Positions 46,705 through 58,769 of a stretch of DNA of 64,000 bases are shown here, one piece after another. The position numbers were made by a program, and so were the translations under genes. Below the pieces are notes generated by a model that had not been told where the DNA came from, searched no databases, and saw only the letters and a list, made by a program, of their open reading frames with translations. The DNA is from Epiperipatus broadwayi (Eukaryota > Onychophora > Udeonychophora > Euonychophora > Peripatidae): assembly GCA_028023455.1 (NCBI GenBank), contig JAQFVV010000017.1, positions 4,244,098 to 4,308,097 on the forward strand, written 5' to 3'. Each line of letters begins with the position of its first letter. The first letter of the stretch is position 1.

Positions 46705-47615
46705 AATGACCCAAGCTTTTTAAGACTAAGGCTTGTGTTCGAACCTATGTCAAGTAACTTTCTCCTCATAGACTATTTTTTTCAGACTACCAACCCAAGG
46801 ACAAGCTGACAAACCATTCAATGTTTTGTTAACAAATGAGCGGCTAGATATTCCTTAAGGATAGAAAACTATGGAAACCCTTACTATCTGGAAAATGGCA
46901 AGTTCGACTTTCTCCACCACAGTCCTTCTATGAAGAACTATTAGAGAGACCTTTCCACTGCTTTGGTTACTTAATAACTGTTTTATCATTTTTTCATGTG
47001 TATATGTTTGTATGGGTATTAGATAACATTTTCAGATATTCTTCAACTAAAAGACAAATAAAATGTGCTGGATGATTTGGAGTGTTATCTGCATTAGTTA
47101 TTTAAATAAACTTACGTTGTTACCTTAAAAATTTTGTGCAAATATATGTAGAAGGACATCATTGTGGAATAGTGATGCATGTGCTTTCTAGGACAAAGGT
47201 TTCGATTCAAAAGTACATTAAGTAAATTTTATTCCCATGGGCTGGAAATTTTTTTTTTCAGGTAACTGCCCCAATAAGCTAGCAAACCATTCAATATTTT
47301 ATCAACAAATAAGCATCTAGCTATTCTGAGCTAGAAAATAAATTAAAAGTGAGGAGGTATTGAAATTCTCATGATCTGGAAAATGGTAAGATTGACCTTC
47401 TCCTTCGTGATTCTTCGATGAAGAACTATTAAATAGACCTTTCTTCTGCATTGTATTTAATGGCTATTTTGTCATTTTACATCTGCATATGTATGCATGT
47501 GTATTAGGTGATATTTTTCAGAAATTCTCAGAAATGGAAAAAGTATTAAAGTATTTGAACTGTAATGAGCACATCAAGAAGTAAGATTCAAGTTGATTTT
47601 TCAACTAAAGAACAA
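46705..47615 (+). repeat. Pair of related SINE-like units, period about 420-430 bp
   Basis: Both units have a B-box-like start (TTGTGTTCGAACC near 46734; AGGTTTCGATTC near 47197). They share AGCTAGCAAACCATTCAA or AGCTGACAAACCATTCAA, ATCTGGAAAATGG, and TATGAAGAACTATTA or GATGAAGAACTATTA, ending TTCAACTAAA. They differ by about 15-20% by eye. I see no hammerhead box here. Confidence 0.7.
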
Positions 47616-47869
47616 ATAAATAGGTTTATAATTATCTTATTTCAGCCCTATTTTAATGACCGAATTTATTGCAAAAGTATATAATGTTTGGAAAGTTTGA
47701 TGGTGAAAAAAGAAATCAATGAATAGGAATTAAATATATGGATTCCACACAAAAGTAATTAAATGTTGAAGAGTTGAAACATTAAATGGATATTTTGAAG
47801 ATCATCCATATGATTTCTAGAATTGGAAAATACTAGCGTAATTAACTAAAACGTTAAAAGGGCTTGCTG

Positions 47870-48055
47870 GGGGGTTGTATTAGACCAAAGATCTGGGTGC
47901 AGTGCCCTCAGATCAAAAGCTCATCACTGATGAAAGCCATAGGTTAGAAACTGATTTGGGGATATTGGAGAGTAATCACTATGAGGCACAAAGCTTCTAG
48001 CATTCATTGATTACTATGGCTTGCACTAGGTAGCACTACTGTATGGAGAGAGTTG
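47870..48055 (+). repeat. P-family unit, 3' part
   Basis: It runs from ATCTGGGTGCAGTGCCCTC through the hammerhead block to GTAGCACTACTGTATGGAG. Confidence 0.78.
47922..47967 (+). ncRNA. Hammerhead-like motif, P family
   Basis: CTCATCA then CTGATGA, stem II AGCC/GGTT (plus an A-A closing mismatch), GAAA, then CTGATT in place of CTAGTC. The boxes are intact but stem III is damaged. Confidence 0.48.
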
Positions 48056-48339
48056 TTACTGTTTTAATGTTAGTATAATTATTTTAAAAAAAGATTTCCA
48101 GTTTTAAAAAGTATTTTAATTCTACTTAAACAGCATATACATCATCATAAACAATGACAGCTAGTTGAAAACGAATAGGACGATTCTAACTTCAAAAGGA
48201 AAAATCAAGTGACCCAAAAGCTGTAAATTGAGTTTTGTAAATGAGAGGACAAATAAATCAAATGGATCTCAAATACATTTACTGAAATCACAAGGTAGTT
48301 TTTAACCTGTTTATCTTATATTTTTACTTCTTGTTAATT

Positions 48340-48815
48340 TCTTTTTAAAAGACTGCAAAATCTTTTTTAATGGTATCTCATTACTGTATTTAAACTCAGT
48401 CATAAAAGTAATTAATGCTGCATTTCTTTAGAATATTATTGAGACACACTTTATAATATCAGTGAGTCTGTCTCTTCTATAAAAGCTGTGTTTAAGTAAT
48501 CATCAAATTCTTTTTTAAAAAGTCTTTTTTTCCTCATTCATACCACTCAGTCTCTGGAAAGAAGATAGCCTTTAAAATATACTAGTTGTTTTTGTACCTT
48601 TGCCGCTGCATTTTAAATATCTTATAAAACAAACCTAAATAGAATTATTCCTTTGTCTTTAGGTTATACTAATACACAATCCATATCTTACTTCCATACA
48701 ATAAATTGGGCAAAATTATACCTTCATATACAATAATTACATCATTGCAATAAAATACCTCTTTGCTGACCAAATGCAGTTGCCATATTCTGGTTATGTC
48801 ACACTTCAACATCCA
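48340..48815 (-). pseudogene. LINE reverse-transcriptase C-terminal fragment
   Basis: The minus-strand translation near 48660-48745 reads DVIIVYEGIILPNLLYGSKI followed by W, the conserved LTYGSETW-type region of RTE- or CR1-like reverse transcriptases. Downstream residues (RYLKC, RRDRLTDII) fit the same region but are interrupted by stops. Confidence 0.6.
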
Positions 48816-48887
48816 TTTTTTTTATCCAAAAAGCTATCAAAATAATTTAAAATATTCTCAAGTTGATTATATATAAGCTAAAAGTAA

Positions 48888-49072
48888 TAGCCACTCTCCG
48901 CATACAATAGTGCCATCTAGTGCAAGCCATAGTAATCAGTGGATGCTAGAAGGTTAGTGTATCAAGGTCCTTATCTAGTGAATAGAGGTGCAAGTCATAA
49001 TAATCAATAGGTGTACAAATCTTTTAGCATCCATTGATTACTATGGAGAGTTGCTACTTTTTAGTGGCTTGT
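48888..49072. repeat. P-family palindromic relic
   Basis: The left terminus (GTGCCATCTAGTGCAAGCC) and the right terminus (CATCCATTGATTACTATGG) are present in inverted sense. The ribozyme centre is missing. Confidence 0.7.
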
Positions 49073-49079
49073 GTAAGCA

Positions 49080-50695
49080 TAAGAAATGGTTGTCATGTGA
49101 CATTTTAGTGTTTTAATACAAGCCAAAGGTGGCTAAAAGTAAAGATTGATGCAGCATCTGAAATTTATAAACATTAAATTACTAAATCAAAGTCTTTTAT
49201 ATGTGCATTAAGAACATTAAATATATTCTGTATATTATTTTTCAAATTATCAAGGATATTCACAGGCATGCTTTAAATCTAACAGCTTAGAAGGTGATCT
49301 TTTGTTTTGGCTTTTATTTTTACATGATTCAAATTAAAGGCTCCAGCTTCATATCTAAATACATCTTGCTTCCTAATTACATAAAGCCACCAGGAAACTG
49401 TTTTGAAGACCATTGGCATAAAAGTGAAAAAGAGTTAGATCTAATATTTATTTTTAATATGTTTTAATTTCAATTGCTCATAATCACTAATCCTTTCTTT
49501 TCTATCATCTTGTAAAGCTGTGTAATATGAACACACATTGGTGGTCATTCAAATAATGTTACAAACAGTTAAATGAAAAAAAAAATGTCTTGCCAAATGG
49601 ATAAAAGAAATCAAGCTTACACTTTTTTAGCAATGTCTGTCATACTTCTTGATTCTTTAAATTACATAGGATTTTAATAATTAATTTTATAAATTATTCT
49701 TTAATACATATATGCATAAATGAAGCAGTTTTCTTCTTATCTTTATATTATAAATGAGTGCACTTTTGGTGACAAGCACCATCATCACTCATATTATCTA
49801 TTGTTGTTGCTGTATTTATACTTCAATCTAATTATGCATGTTATGCAAATAAATGCTATGTAAATTACATCATTTAAATATTCCATTTATGTGATAGTTA
49901 GATGCTGTTAAAAATAAAAATAAAAAAGCACATAATATATCCTCAACACATCTTTTATATATTATGTTTTGATCTTTCTCTATAAATTCTGGTATGATTT
50001 TATCCTACATATTAACCAATGTCAAGCTGCACATAAAACATTAGTTGACAGTCCCAATATGTTTTACATCCTGTAGAACTCATTATTAAATTCTGCCTTT
50101 ATAACCTTGGCCATTCAATTAAGAACATTTATAACAAACACAATTTTTTGGGTGCTATACATAATAGAAAATATATAAAACAATCTTTAAAAATACTTTT
50201 GTTGTAGTTGGAAGCAGTGATACTCAGAAATAATTAGTATAAAATTACTTACCTCAATATTTTCATATATTGAAAATAAGGAAAGCATTCTTAAGACCAA
50301 GAAGCATGAACATCATGGATCCACATTTACTCTAAAAATTCCAATTGTTTAGAAGTTAATATACTGCCACTGTATTGTAAAACTTTCTAATATTTCATCA
50401 AAATCTGTTTTAACTCTATAAACTTTAAAAATGTAAACTTGAGCCAGTAAAATGAATATATCATTAATAGTTTTCTATTTCAGAAAATTCTACAAATTTA
50501 TATCTTTTTTCGTTTTTGTTTCTAAAAATCAATTTACTCACAGCAATTTTATTTTTCAAATGCTTTCAAATTCTCTATTAAAATGCATATCTGCATTAGA
50601 TATAATTCATTGAGTTGGATAACTTATTTGGCTATTGTGTCTGATACATATCGACCCTTCAGAAACTTATTTTTATTCACTGTAAGTCTACAGCA
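49080..50695. other. Intergenic DNA, nothing firmly recognised
   Basis: The minus strand near 49980-50120 gives short LINE-like wording (MAKVIKAEFNNEFY), but too little to call. Confidence 0.35.
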
Positions 50696-50699
50696 TTTA

Positions 50700-51040
50700 C
50701 ACTTCCAATTTGGAATTCTCTATTTAATTTATTAGTGCAGTATTCATATGTACAATTAACTGGAAGGGATTTACACCCAATATGCATGCATTGTAATGTT
50801 TTATAATATTAACAGTCAGCCAGTCAGAAGATTATGCAATAATTAATAAATAGTTTAAAGTTAATGGATTTAAAGCAATTAATGGAAGATACTCATGCTG
50901 TCATTTCAAGAGTCTTTAGATTAGCCTATATAAGTGAATTTAGGTACAAAGATAAGATGGCTATTTTTATCTTTTCAAATTTTCTAACTTGTGCTTTGGT
51001 TTGAGAGTATCCTTTCTACTCAACAGTAAAACATTACAGC
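50700..51040. repeat. V-family repeat copy
   Basis: It contains TTATTAGTGCAGTATTCATA, then in reverse sense CTTTGGTTTGAGAGTAT and GATAAGATGGCTAT, matching copies at 33598-34100 and 32510. Confidence 0.6.
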
Positions 51041-51844
51041 ACATGTGTACATTTCCTTAAACATCACATGAACAACATTTCCTTCTGACTAAAAAAATTT
51101 CCCAATATTTCTGTCTTTATAATAAAATACATATGCATTTTTCAAAATAATTGTGTCTTCACTTTTACTTTTAACTTCACAAAGAGGACAAGTTAGTATA
51201 ATATTATATGTTTCAATCCATATAATCTTCATTGATTTGAAAGTGATCTACATTTTCAGATTGCCAAATAGAAATTTATAATTTGAATGGTAGCTTACAC
51301 CCTGGAGTACTGTGACTTTTAGAATATTCTATCTTTAGTTATCAAATGCTGCTTGACTTTACAAATTCTGTATATGATCAGGGATATAATTTACTTTCAT
51401 CTGCCAAATTACAAACACATGTAATGCTGAGAATTCACTCACATACAATCAAATATAAGTCCACCCCCTTCCCTCCATACAATCTGTAATCAAAAAGGTC
51501 AGTTGATATCTCCTAATCAGTGAAGAAAGGTAAGGGTGATTATTTGGTTTCACATGTAATCGCAAAAGTCAATAAACTCATTATATTGATTAATGCTTTG
51601 GAAAACAGCCTTGGAAATATTGTTTTTTAGGTAATCAATTGACCATTCTCTAAAAACAGCTGCAAACACTGAACTTTTGAAAACAACATATCCTTTATTT
51701 TTGTTAAATAATGAAATCATTTCTACACCAAAAACATATTTCAAATAATTACATACTTTTAAAATGAATATATTTATTTAAAAAAAGCAACTTGAAGATT
51801 TTAATAGACAAAGCCAAAGTTCTTTAATTTTGGCAAACTAGTAA

Positions 51845-51912
51845 GTTTGTCCGACGGCTGCTTTACAAGCAGTTGTCCCGGGCTAGCGGGTTCGCTTCCC
51901 GGCTGATGCTAT
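51845..51912 (+). tRNA. tRNA-Val-like sequence (SINE head), anticodon loop TTTACAA
   Basis: The anticodon arm is GCTGC, loop TTTACAA (anticodon TAC), GCAGT. It is followed by TGTCCCGGGCTAGC and a T arm with B-box-like GGGTTCGCTTCCC. The D arm is truncated. The same module occurs at 60605-60690 and 63156-63240. Confidence 0.45.
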
Positions 51913-51914
51913 GA

Positions 51915-52550
51915 CACGTGAGGGAAATACATTTATGAATGTTCATGCCTGTGTGTTTTTGAGTGCGTTTTATGTATAAATATATTTGTAATTGCGATTA
52001 GCGTATGGATTACAGATGTAAAGTTTAGAAAATTATATTTGTATATCTATAATTTATACAACGAATTATATTTATATAAACGATGTAGCGTGCGAAATGT
52101 TGTCTAATCAACTTACTTCACATATTATAAGGTTGTTATATTTCATGATTCGATAATATTTTTACAGGTAAAATTGCAGTTCACACATACATTCACGCAT
52201 CTTTTATATGAACTTTTGGGACTAATTCATCATTACCTGACTTTTAATCAACACTAAATAACACGCAAACATAACTAAAAAATAATTTTGAAAGTTTGCT
52301 TCCGAACAAAACCATTTTTCAGTTTTTATTTTGTTTTTAAGTTCACTGACACAGATTAGTCTGTAAGTTCAATTGTTTCAAAATTAATAGATTAAAAAAA
52401 AAAACACGAAAGATTTCACGAAAATTATAAAACAATAGCTTAGAGCTAATTAATTATATAAATAGACAAGTCAAATAGGTAATAAGTCATGGAATTCATA
52501 TTAAAGTTATTTTCGTATTAAACGTGAGTTTCAGTAATAAAATAATTTTA
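51915..52550. other. Intergenic DNA, nothing recognised
   Basis: No frame or repeat boundary recognised. Confidence 0.35.
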
Positions 52551-52554
52551 TCAC

Positions 52555-52730
52555 ATCATCATCATCATTTTCGACCATTGTCGATCGACTGAAGAGTGAA
52601 AGTCCCCAAGTTCAATCCATCTTCTCCAATCTCTATCATCTCTTCTTCACATGACCCCAACACACTTCCTTATTTCATTCATCCATCTCACATGTGGTCT
52701 CCTTCTAGGTCTTGCTATGATTTGTACTAT
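52555..52730 (-). pseudogene. RTE-type LINE 3' end, 5'-truncated
   Basis: The minus-strand translation gives RRRPHVRWMNEIRKCVGV, RRDDRDWRRWIELG and FHSSVDRQW, ending in a TGATGATGATGA tail at 52555-52568. It matches the copy at 23770-24412. Confidence 0.75.
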
Positions 52731-53440
52731 AAAATGCCACTGAAATATAATATTTTAATATATTTCCATGTATAAAATTTTAATATATATAATATTTTAT
52801 AAGTAATATTTAAGTATATATATATTATTATGTAGGGGTAGTGGGAGGGGGAAATTGCACAGAATTAAGCAACAAAAGCAATATGTCTTTAAGTAGACCT
52901 GTTGGCAACACTGATGTTTATTATTATTATTATTTTTACATTAATTATTCAGTGCACTGCATGGTTTAGTCTGGTGACAAACTCTGGGGCTCAGAATCTA
53001 TGGATCACGACCTAGTACCTCACTTCCTGTGTTCTGAAGCCATTCTAAACAAACCCTTTGATTTTTTTTTTGCTAATTATTTAATATTAGATCTTTAATC
53101 ATGCGTTCAATGTTTTTAGTGTCTTTTACACACACAATAAAACTTATGTTTATATAGTTAGATGTTAACAGACAAAATATTTGATAAATAATTAATAATT
53201 AATTTAATCAGGACTTATAACAGATAGAGTAAATCAGAATTAATTTTTTTCAATAGAAATAACTACTACAATTTAATATGCAAGTGTCAAATTTCTTGCA
53301 CTAACACATATGATGCCATTCGCTTTAGATACATAAATCAATAATTATCACTAATAATTTATTAGGTTTGATATTATAAATTTATTTAACGCACATTGAT
53401 AACATTGATTACGTAAGTAATATTTACCAAGGCAATAAAC

Positions 53441-53536
53441 CTAAAGCCTGTGCGGTTAAAAATGCGCAAGCTTGTGGTTAAGACCTGTAGAGGTCCCCAC
53501 CTTCGCATTTTTAACCGCACAGACTTTAGGTTTGAT
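53441..53536. mobile_element. Fold-back MITE, about 95 bp
   Basis: AAACCTAAAGCCTGTGCGGT plus TAAAAATGCG at the left pairs with CGCATTTTTAACCGCACAG plus ACTTTAGGTTT at the right. The inner loop itself has GTGG/CCAC and GACCT/AGGTC pairing. AGGTTTGATATTATAA occurs both at 53364 and at the right edge. Confidence 0.85.
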
Positions 53537-53681
53537 ATTATAATACCATATTTAACACAGATATAAACTTTAAACTTAATTAAAAAATAATTATCTCAAG
53601 AAATATTACCAAATTCATCACTTCCTTTATTTTGCTGTAATATCTTATATAAATACAATTTATCAAACTACTTTGAAAACT

Positions 53682-53868
53682 TTTTAGAAAAAACCTTTTA
53701 TTGTACCTATATGTATACACAATACATTTCGACTATCCTGCAGTCTTCTTCAGAGCCACTTTTATTTTAATTTAAAATAAAAGTGACTCTGAAGAAGACT
53801 ATAGAACAGTCGAAACATTGTATATACATATAGGTATAATAAAAGAATTTTGCTAAAAAAGGTTCAAA
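53682..53868. mobile_element. Fold-back element, about 185 bp, with GAAGAAG/GTCGAAA blocks
   Basis: The arms ACCTATATGTATACACAATA and ATTTCGACTATCC...AGTCTTCTTCAGAG mirror the right half, with the centre at TTTTAATTTAAAA near 53770. Each arm carries CTGAAGAAGACT...AGTCGAAA, which looks like a hammerhead core but lacks stem I partners. Confidence 0.8.
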
Positions 53869-53979
53869 ATAGTGGATAAATTGCAATAATATATTTTATT
53901 TTTATAAAATACAATCACATGATATTTTAATCCAATATGTAATAATATAAATGTAGTAAATAATGTCCACCCCATCACA

Positions 53980-54415
53980 CATTCTGTTGAAAACATATGA
54001 GTAAAGATATAATAAAAGTAAAGTGATTACCAATATACATTTCATGCTAAATCAGTAATCATCAGTTGGCCAGGTCATCTTCTCTTATATATATATATAT
54101 ATATCTTCATTCTATATACATTATTTAGCAATAGTAAATTGTTATTTTGATTTAGAAGTGTCAAACTTACTTCACCCACAACATTGACACAATTCACTCT
54201 AGATAAATACAGCAATACTAATCATTAATCAGATATATTAATCTTTAACTGAGATTTAAAGTTTATATCTGGGTTAGAGACAATCTTTAGTTTAGTAAAT
54301 GATTAGTGATAATCATTACTGAATTCATCTAGAGTGGATTGTATCAAAGTTGTGAGTGGAATAAATTTGACACTTGTAAATCAAAATGTAACAATTTAGC
54401 TTAAGTGCATTTTAA
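53980..54415. repeat. S-family element: hammerhead plus fold-back tail
   Basis: A minus-strand hammerhead (54024-54078) is followed by a TA run and a palindrome. The left arm of the palindrome (about 54130-54230, AAGTGTCAAACTTACTTCA) is the inverse of the right arm (about 54310-54410, ATAAATTTGACACTTG). Confidence 0.75.
54024..54078 (-). ncRNA. Hammerhead ribozyme, S family (S8)
   Basis: Minus strand: GGCCAA, CTGATGA, stem II TTACTG/TAGCAT (partly paired), GAAA, stem III ATG/TAT, cleavage base A, TTGG. Both boxes and stem I (CCAA/TTGG) are intact; stem II is weakened. Confidence 0.55.
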
Positions 54416-54959
54416 AAAACTTGGCACTTAAAGATCAAACTATGATTATTTAATATTAATAAATATTGAACAAATAATGAATATAGATATAAGAGATTCT
54501 AAGAAAGGTCAACTGAAGAATACTAATTTAACTAGAAAGGCATTTTGGAAATCATTTATCTTTTTTAGATGCCTTTAAATGAGTATGATGAAATGGAGGT
54601 TTTAGCAAATATCTATAAATAATCAATATGTATGCCAGAGAAACGTTTTAAGTAAGTATAGCCAACAATACTTAGTTATGAATAAGACACTTAAACATTT
54701 GATAGAAAATTAATATAGTGATGTACGGAAAGAAATGCATATGATTAACAAGTACTCTCACATGAAAAAAACGTGCATCGCTGATAACATTGACAAAATC
54801 AATAGGCCAAAAAGAAGCTTAACTTGGCATGTTTCTAACAAAATCAGTGATAAATCAACAATAGAAGTCAATTGAATTCCAATTTAAAATAAAAAGTATA
54901 CACTACATGTATGACATAATTCTAAATTGAAGATAAAATCTCCACACATGCTGCATATA

Positions 54960-55375
54960 ATATTCAATAACAATAAAGACTTTGAAAAGATAAAGTGGCT
55001 GTAGTTATTTTTTCAATATCTTTATCTTATAACTTGGATTGAAAATTTACTTGTACTTAACATAGTTATTGATTATTATAGTAAGGCATATGTGTGGTTT
55101 GATTGGGTGTGGATGATAAAATGGTCATTCTTATCTTATCAAAGTCTTTATCTTGAGACTTGTATCAAGAGTTTACTCATATTTAACATCATTATTGAAG
55201 ATTATAGTAAGGCACATGTGTGGTTTGATTAGGTATGGATGATATGATGGTCCTTCTAATCTTTTCAAAGTCTTTATTTTGTGATTTGGATCAAGAGTTT
55301 ACTCGTATTTAACATTGTCACTGAATATCGTTATTGAATATTATAGTATGGCGCATGTATGGAGGTTTGATTATC
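54960..55375. repeat. V-family tandem repeat, three units of about 126 bp
   Basis: CAAAGTCTTTATCTTGAGAC, GAGTTTACTCATATTTAACA and AGTAAGGCACATGTGTGGTT recur with small changes starting near 54985, 55112 and 55238. No coding frame is conserved. Confidence 0.82.
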
Positions 55376-55664
55376 TTTGCTTTACAATTACTGCTTGACA
55401 TAGTACTAGTAGAAATTTTTGATTATTTATGTGCAATGGTAAAAAAAAATTGAACTGATGTTCTGATGAAAATATAGAATATGGATTTTAAAATGCTGAA
55501 TTAAACATGGAAAAGCCTTCATTGATAATGGTTAAAAATAACAGTACAATTTAAACAATACAATGACAATACCCAATCATTATGTTCTTTGATTTGCTGA
55601 ACATGATGCTAAAGAGTCCACGATTATAAAATCACATGGTTGTCAGTTTTAAAATGCAAAACAA

Positions 55665-56000
55665 ATGAACCATATAAGACTTCCTATAAAGATGTTTTAT
55701 GGTGAACGTAAGCATGATTTCCTTGGGAGAATCAACTCCATTCACACTAAGAAAATGATCTCAAATACATTTTTAAGAAGTGTAATATTGTTTGCTTCCA
55801 TTTGGAATATATACAGGAGAATGGTACATATTGAGGAGCTACAATTAGACATTGTAATGAAGTATTTCAAAAAGATAAGTTTGATGCAGAAGTTAAAAGG
55901 CAACATCAATAAACAGATGAATAGATCAGAGTATTCTATATGTGGATGTAATTGTGGTACACATATTATTTGCTATCATCATTGCAAAACTCATTTCTAA
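55665..56000 (+). CDS. Unrecognised 111-residue open frame
   Basis: I do not recognise this protein. It is basic, starts MNHIRLPIKMFYGERKHDFL, and ends in a Cys/His-rich segment (CGCNCGTHIICYHHC) that could bind metal. There is no signal peptide or clear membrane span. It lies directly downstream of the V-family array and upstream of a P element, so it may be a transposon scrap. It could equally be chance, given the AT-rich setting. Confidence 0.25.
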   Translation: MNHIRLPIKMFYGERKHDFLGRINSIHTKKMISNTFLRSVILFASIWNIYRRMVHIEELQLDIVMKYFKKISLMQKLKGNINKQMNRSEYSICGCNCGTHIICYHHCKTHF

Positions 56001-56202
56001 CACTATTAAATCTATTTTGCTTTGACTTTTTATTATTTTTCAGAGTTGGAATAGTTACATTCCCATTCTCCTGTGAGTGGTTATCTAGTGGTGATTTTTA
56101 AGTAACATGTACATTAATTTTTTTTGGTTAGAAATACAAACAAATATATAACAAAAAGTTTAAAGAATTTAATATTTGCAAACACTATTCCAAATAAGAG
56201 TA

Positions 56203-56825
56203 CCAAACTCTCCATACAGTAGTGCCACCAAGTGCAAGCCTTTGTAATCAATGGTTGCAGGAAGGTTTGTACATTGATTACAGAGGCTGGCACTTGGTGA
56301 CACAACTGTACGGAGAGTTTGATACTCTTATTAGCAGCATGTGTATGCATATGAAATGGTAATCATGTGATGGTTTGATGGTTTTATACCTATCCTGGCC
56401 ATAGGATAATGGTGACTGTGGTTTTGAAAAATCAAAGGCACCAAAATGAATAGATACTAAACTGAGTTCAGATTTATATGATTATACAAGCGAATGAGCT
56501 TGGGTTGAAAACATTAAGTTGTTTTCATCTGGGGCTCCCAGCTTTATAGTTAACTAAATAAGTAAAAGGTGGATGCTGAAGGGTTGCATTGGATTCTAAC
56601 ATCTAGGTATAGTGATCTCAATTCCAAGATTCCTCACTGATGAAAGCCACAAGCTAGAAACCAGTCTGGGGATGTTGGATGAGTAGGCACTAAATACAGA
56701 ATTTATGCAAAACCTTCCTGCATCCATTGATTACAAGGCTTGTACTTGGTGGCATTACTATATGGAGAGTTTGATATTCTTAGTAACAGCATGGGTAAGC
56801 ATATGAAATGGTGATCATGTGAATA
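56203..56825 (+). repeat. P-family complex: short palindrome plus a unit with repeated ends
   Basis: A deleted palindrome (56203-56326) runs into a complete plus-strand unit. The junction phrase GGAGAGTTTGATACTCTTA at 56312 recurs as GGAGAGTTTGATATTCTTA at 56764, 452 bp later, and each is followed by AGCAT and GAAATGGTNATCATGTGA. The copy is therefore a partial tandem dimer with one ribozyme inside. Confidence 0.82.
56631..56672 (+). ncRNA. Hammerhead ribozyme, P family, best stem I
   Basis: Stem I TCCTCA (56631-56636) with TGGGGA (56667-56672) gives six pairs including one wobble. CTGATGA is 56637-56643, stem II is AAGC/GCTA with an A-A closing mismatch, and GAAA is 56657-56660. Stem III is ACC/AGT with one mismatch, and cleavage is GTC (C at 56666). 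Confidence 0.58.
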
Positions 56826-56829
56826 ATCC

Positions 56830-58095
56830 AAAATATTATTCATTATCTGGCAAAATTGTTTTAACAAATGTTTATATGTGTAAGTTATAATTTATTTATT
56901 AAAATTTCATATTTTATTGAAATTATACTCATATAAAAATTTTGAACCTATATAAATGAAAATAAAATATTTTTACAGAGAATAGAAAATTTTGTCATTG
57001 GTCATGTCAAGGTTATTCATATTTTGTTAAAACTTTTCCAATTTTTGTTTCTCTTTTTAAGTATTTTCAGTTTTTTTTTCTCTCTAAGATTGTCCTTCAA
57101 CTTTTTTTACTCTTTTTTATTTCTCTACTTTTCAAAATCTAATCATTTCAATTTTTTATTTAGCATTTTTTGTGCACTTGATTTGAATTTTATTGTTTAA
57201 TAGTTGTTTTCAGAACAGAAGGGGAGGCCATGGAGCAGGATTTGAACTTAGCACTGACGGAGCTTCAGAATTCAATGAAGACAAACAAAATCAATGATTT
57301 TCATTGAACAAATCTCTTGTGCTTAAACAGTCACTTTCATATTCAAATCTCGTTCAATTAACTACATAATTTATTTTAAGTTCTTCCACTTAATTTTTAA
57401 ACATTTTAAATTTTCTTATTCTGTTCAATTATCACTTAGTCTTTTTCCCATTGCTTTAATTGTAACTACATTTATTTTCTTCACAAACTTTCTATACATG
57501 TTTCACTTTTTTTAACATTTTACACTGCTATTTCAGTAAATCTGTTGTAGTAAATTCTTTTTTTTATGCAAATTTTTAACTTACAAAAATAACACAAACC
57601 TATATTCCAAGATAACCTCTCATTATTTTTTAATTACTCTAGGGTAAAAGCACATCTAATTTTAAATGTGAATTCTTGGATTCTACTGATTTAATACAAA
57701 AGATATTGCTATTAGTTTCACTTATTATCTTCAATAGTTCCATATTACTTTGATTATTAATTTTATTTTTATTTGCTAACCACTCAGACACATGGATCTA
57801 TCTTAAAATTGCGCTATCATCCCACATATTTAACAAGTCTCTTTCTTTAATGAACAACATAATAATTTTCTACCTTTATTAAAAATCTATTTTACCACTG
57901 CAATTCCTTTTTTAATATATTTGATATAAATATAAAATAATGGTAGAATTAGCCACTTGGAAGACCATGCTACACCCCCACTCCCATTAATTCAATGACA
58001 ATAATTTTATGCCTTTGATCCAATTTTTTTTATCTATTTGGGAACCAATCCAGAAAACCTTAAGTTTTAATAAATGTATAAAATACCTCCACATG
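56830..58095. other. AT-rich intergenic DNA, one possible B box
   Basis: On the minus strand near 57245 there is AGTTCAAATCCTGC, a B-box match without a convincing A box. Otherwise nothing is recognised. Confidence 0.4.
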
Positions 58096-58104
58096 ACCAC
58101 ACCT

Positions 58105-58295
58105 TGTTTAATTAAAATATTCAGACATATTAATCTTTAACTAATGTTTAAAGTTTAAATCTGGGCTAGAGATAATCTCTAGTTTAATGAATAATTAGTG
58201 ATAATCAGTGCTGTATTTATCTGGAGTGAGTGGTGTCAAAATTGGAGATGGAGCACATCTGATGCTTATAAATCCAAAATGTAACAATATATTTA
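58105..58295. repeat. S-family fold-back tail, half copy
   Basis: It matches the right half of the palindrome at 54230-54410 (ATATTAATCTTTAACT, GATAATCTCTAGTTTA, TGTAACAAT) without the ribozyme part. Confidence 0.65.
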
Positions 58296-58594
58296 ATTCT
58301 TAAATAGGCTACTACATGATAACATCTGTTAACTAATTTTACAAGTTCTTAAAAACACTGAACAACTTGATAACTTTTCATTCAGTTATTACTCTTAATT
58401 TTTATCATCTCCAATTAGCCCTTAGCAGGTAGCCCAATATAGATTCTCCAATCGACACTGGAGCAAGGCTGTTATATCTTCAAAAGAATTTGGTGTTTGA
58501 ATGTCAATACATTATTATGTCATTAATGAAAATAATACTTGGAAATTTGCAATTTTTATGTGTCTTAACTTAATAAGAATTAAATGTTCTGAAT

Positions 58595-58692
58595 CATTGT
58601 CAACCATTATCGGTCCACTGTAGAATGAAGGCATCTCCAAGTTCAACTCATCTTCTCTGATCTCTAGCCTCTCTTCTCTATGTCACCTAACA
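58595..58692 (-). pseudogene. RTE-type LINE 3' terminal scrap
   Basis: Only the last roughly 100 bp of the family seen at 23770 and 52555 is present (minus strand, GAGAAGAGAGGCTAGAGATC then TTGGAGATGCCTTCA). Confidence 0.65.
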
Positions 58693-58769
58693 CATACTCA
58701 ACTGACATTTCAATTAAGAGTTATCAGGCAACTAAGAAGAAAAACCATGGTGTTTCTTGATTTTTAAAC

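Noticed and set aside
47410-47440. GATGAAGAACTATTA in the SINE pair, considered as a ribozyme box
   Set aside because: It lacks the CUGA start and any GAAA box with supporting stems.
53700-53830. CTGAAGAAGACT...AGTCGAAA blocks in both arms of the fold-back at 53682-53868, resembling hammerhead cores
   Set aside because: The CUGANGA and GAAA boxes and stem II are present, but no stem I partner strand and no UH site in the right place could be found in either the type I or type III arrangement. Kept only as part of the fold-back element.
57235-57260. Minus-strand B box AGTTCAAATCCTGC as a tRNA
   Set aside because: No A box or cloverleaf at the right distance could be found.
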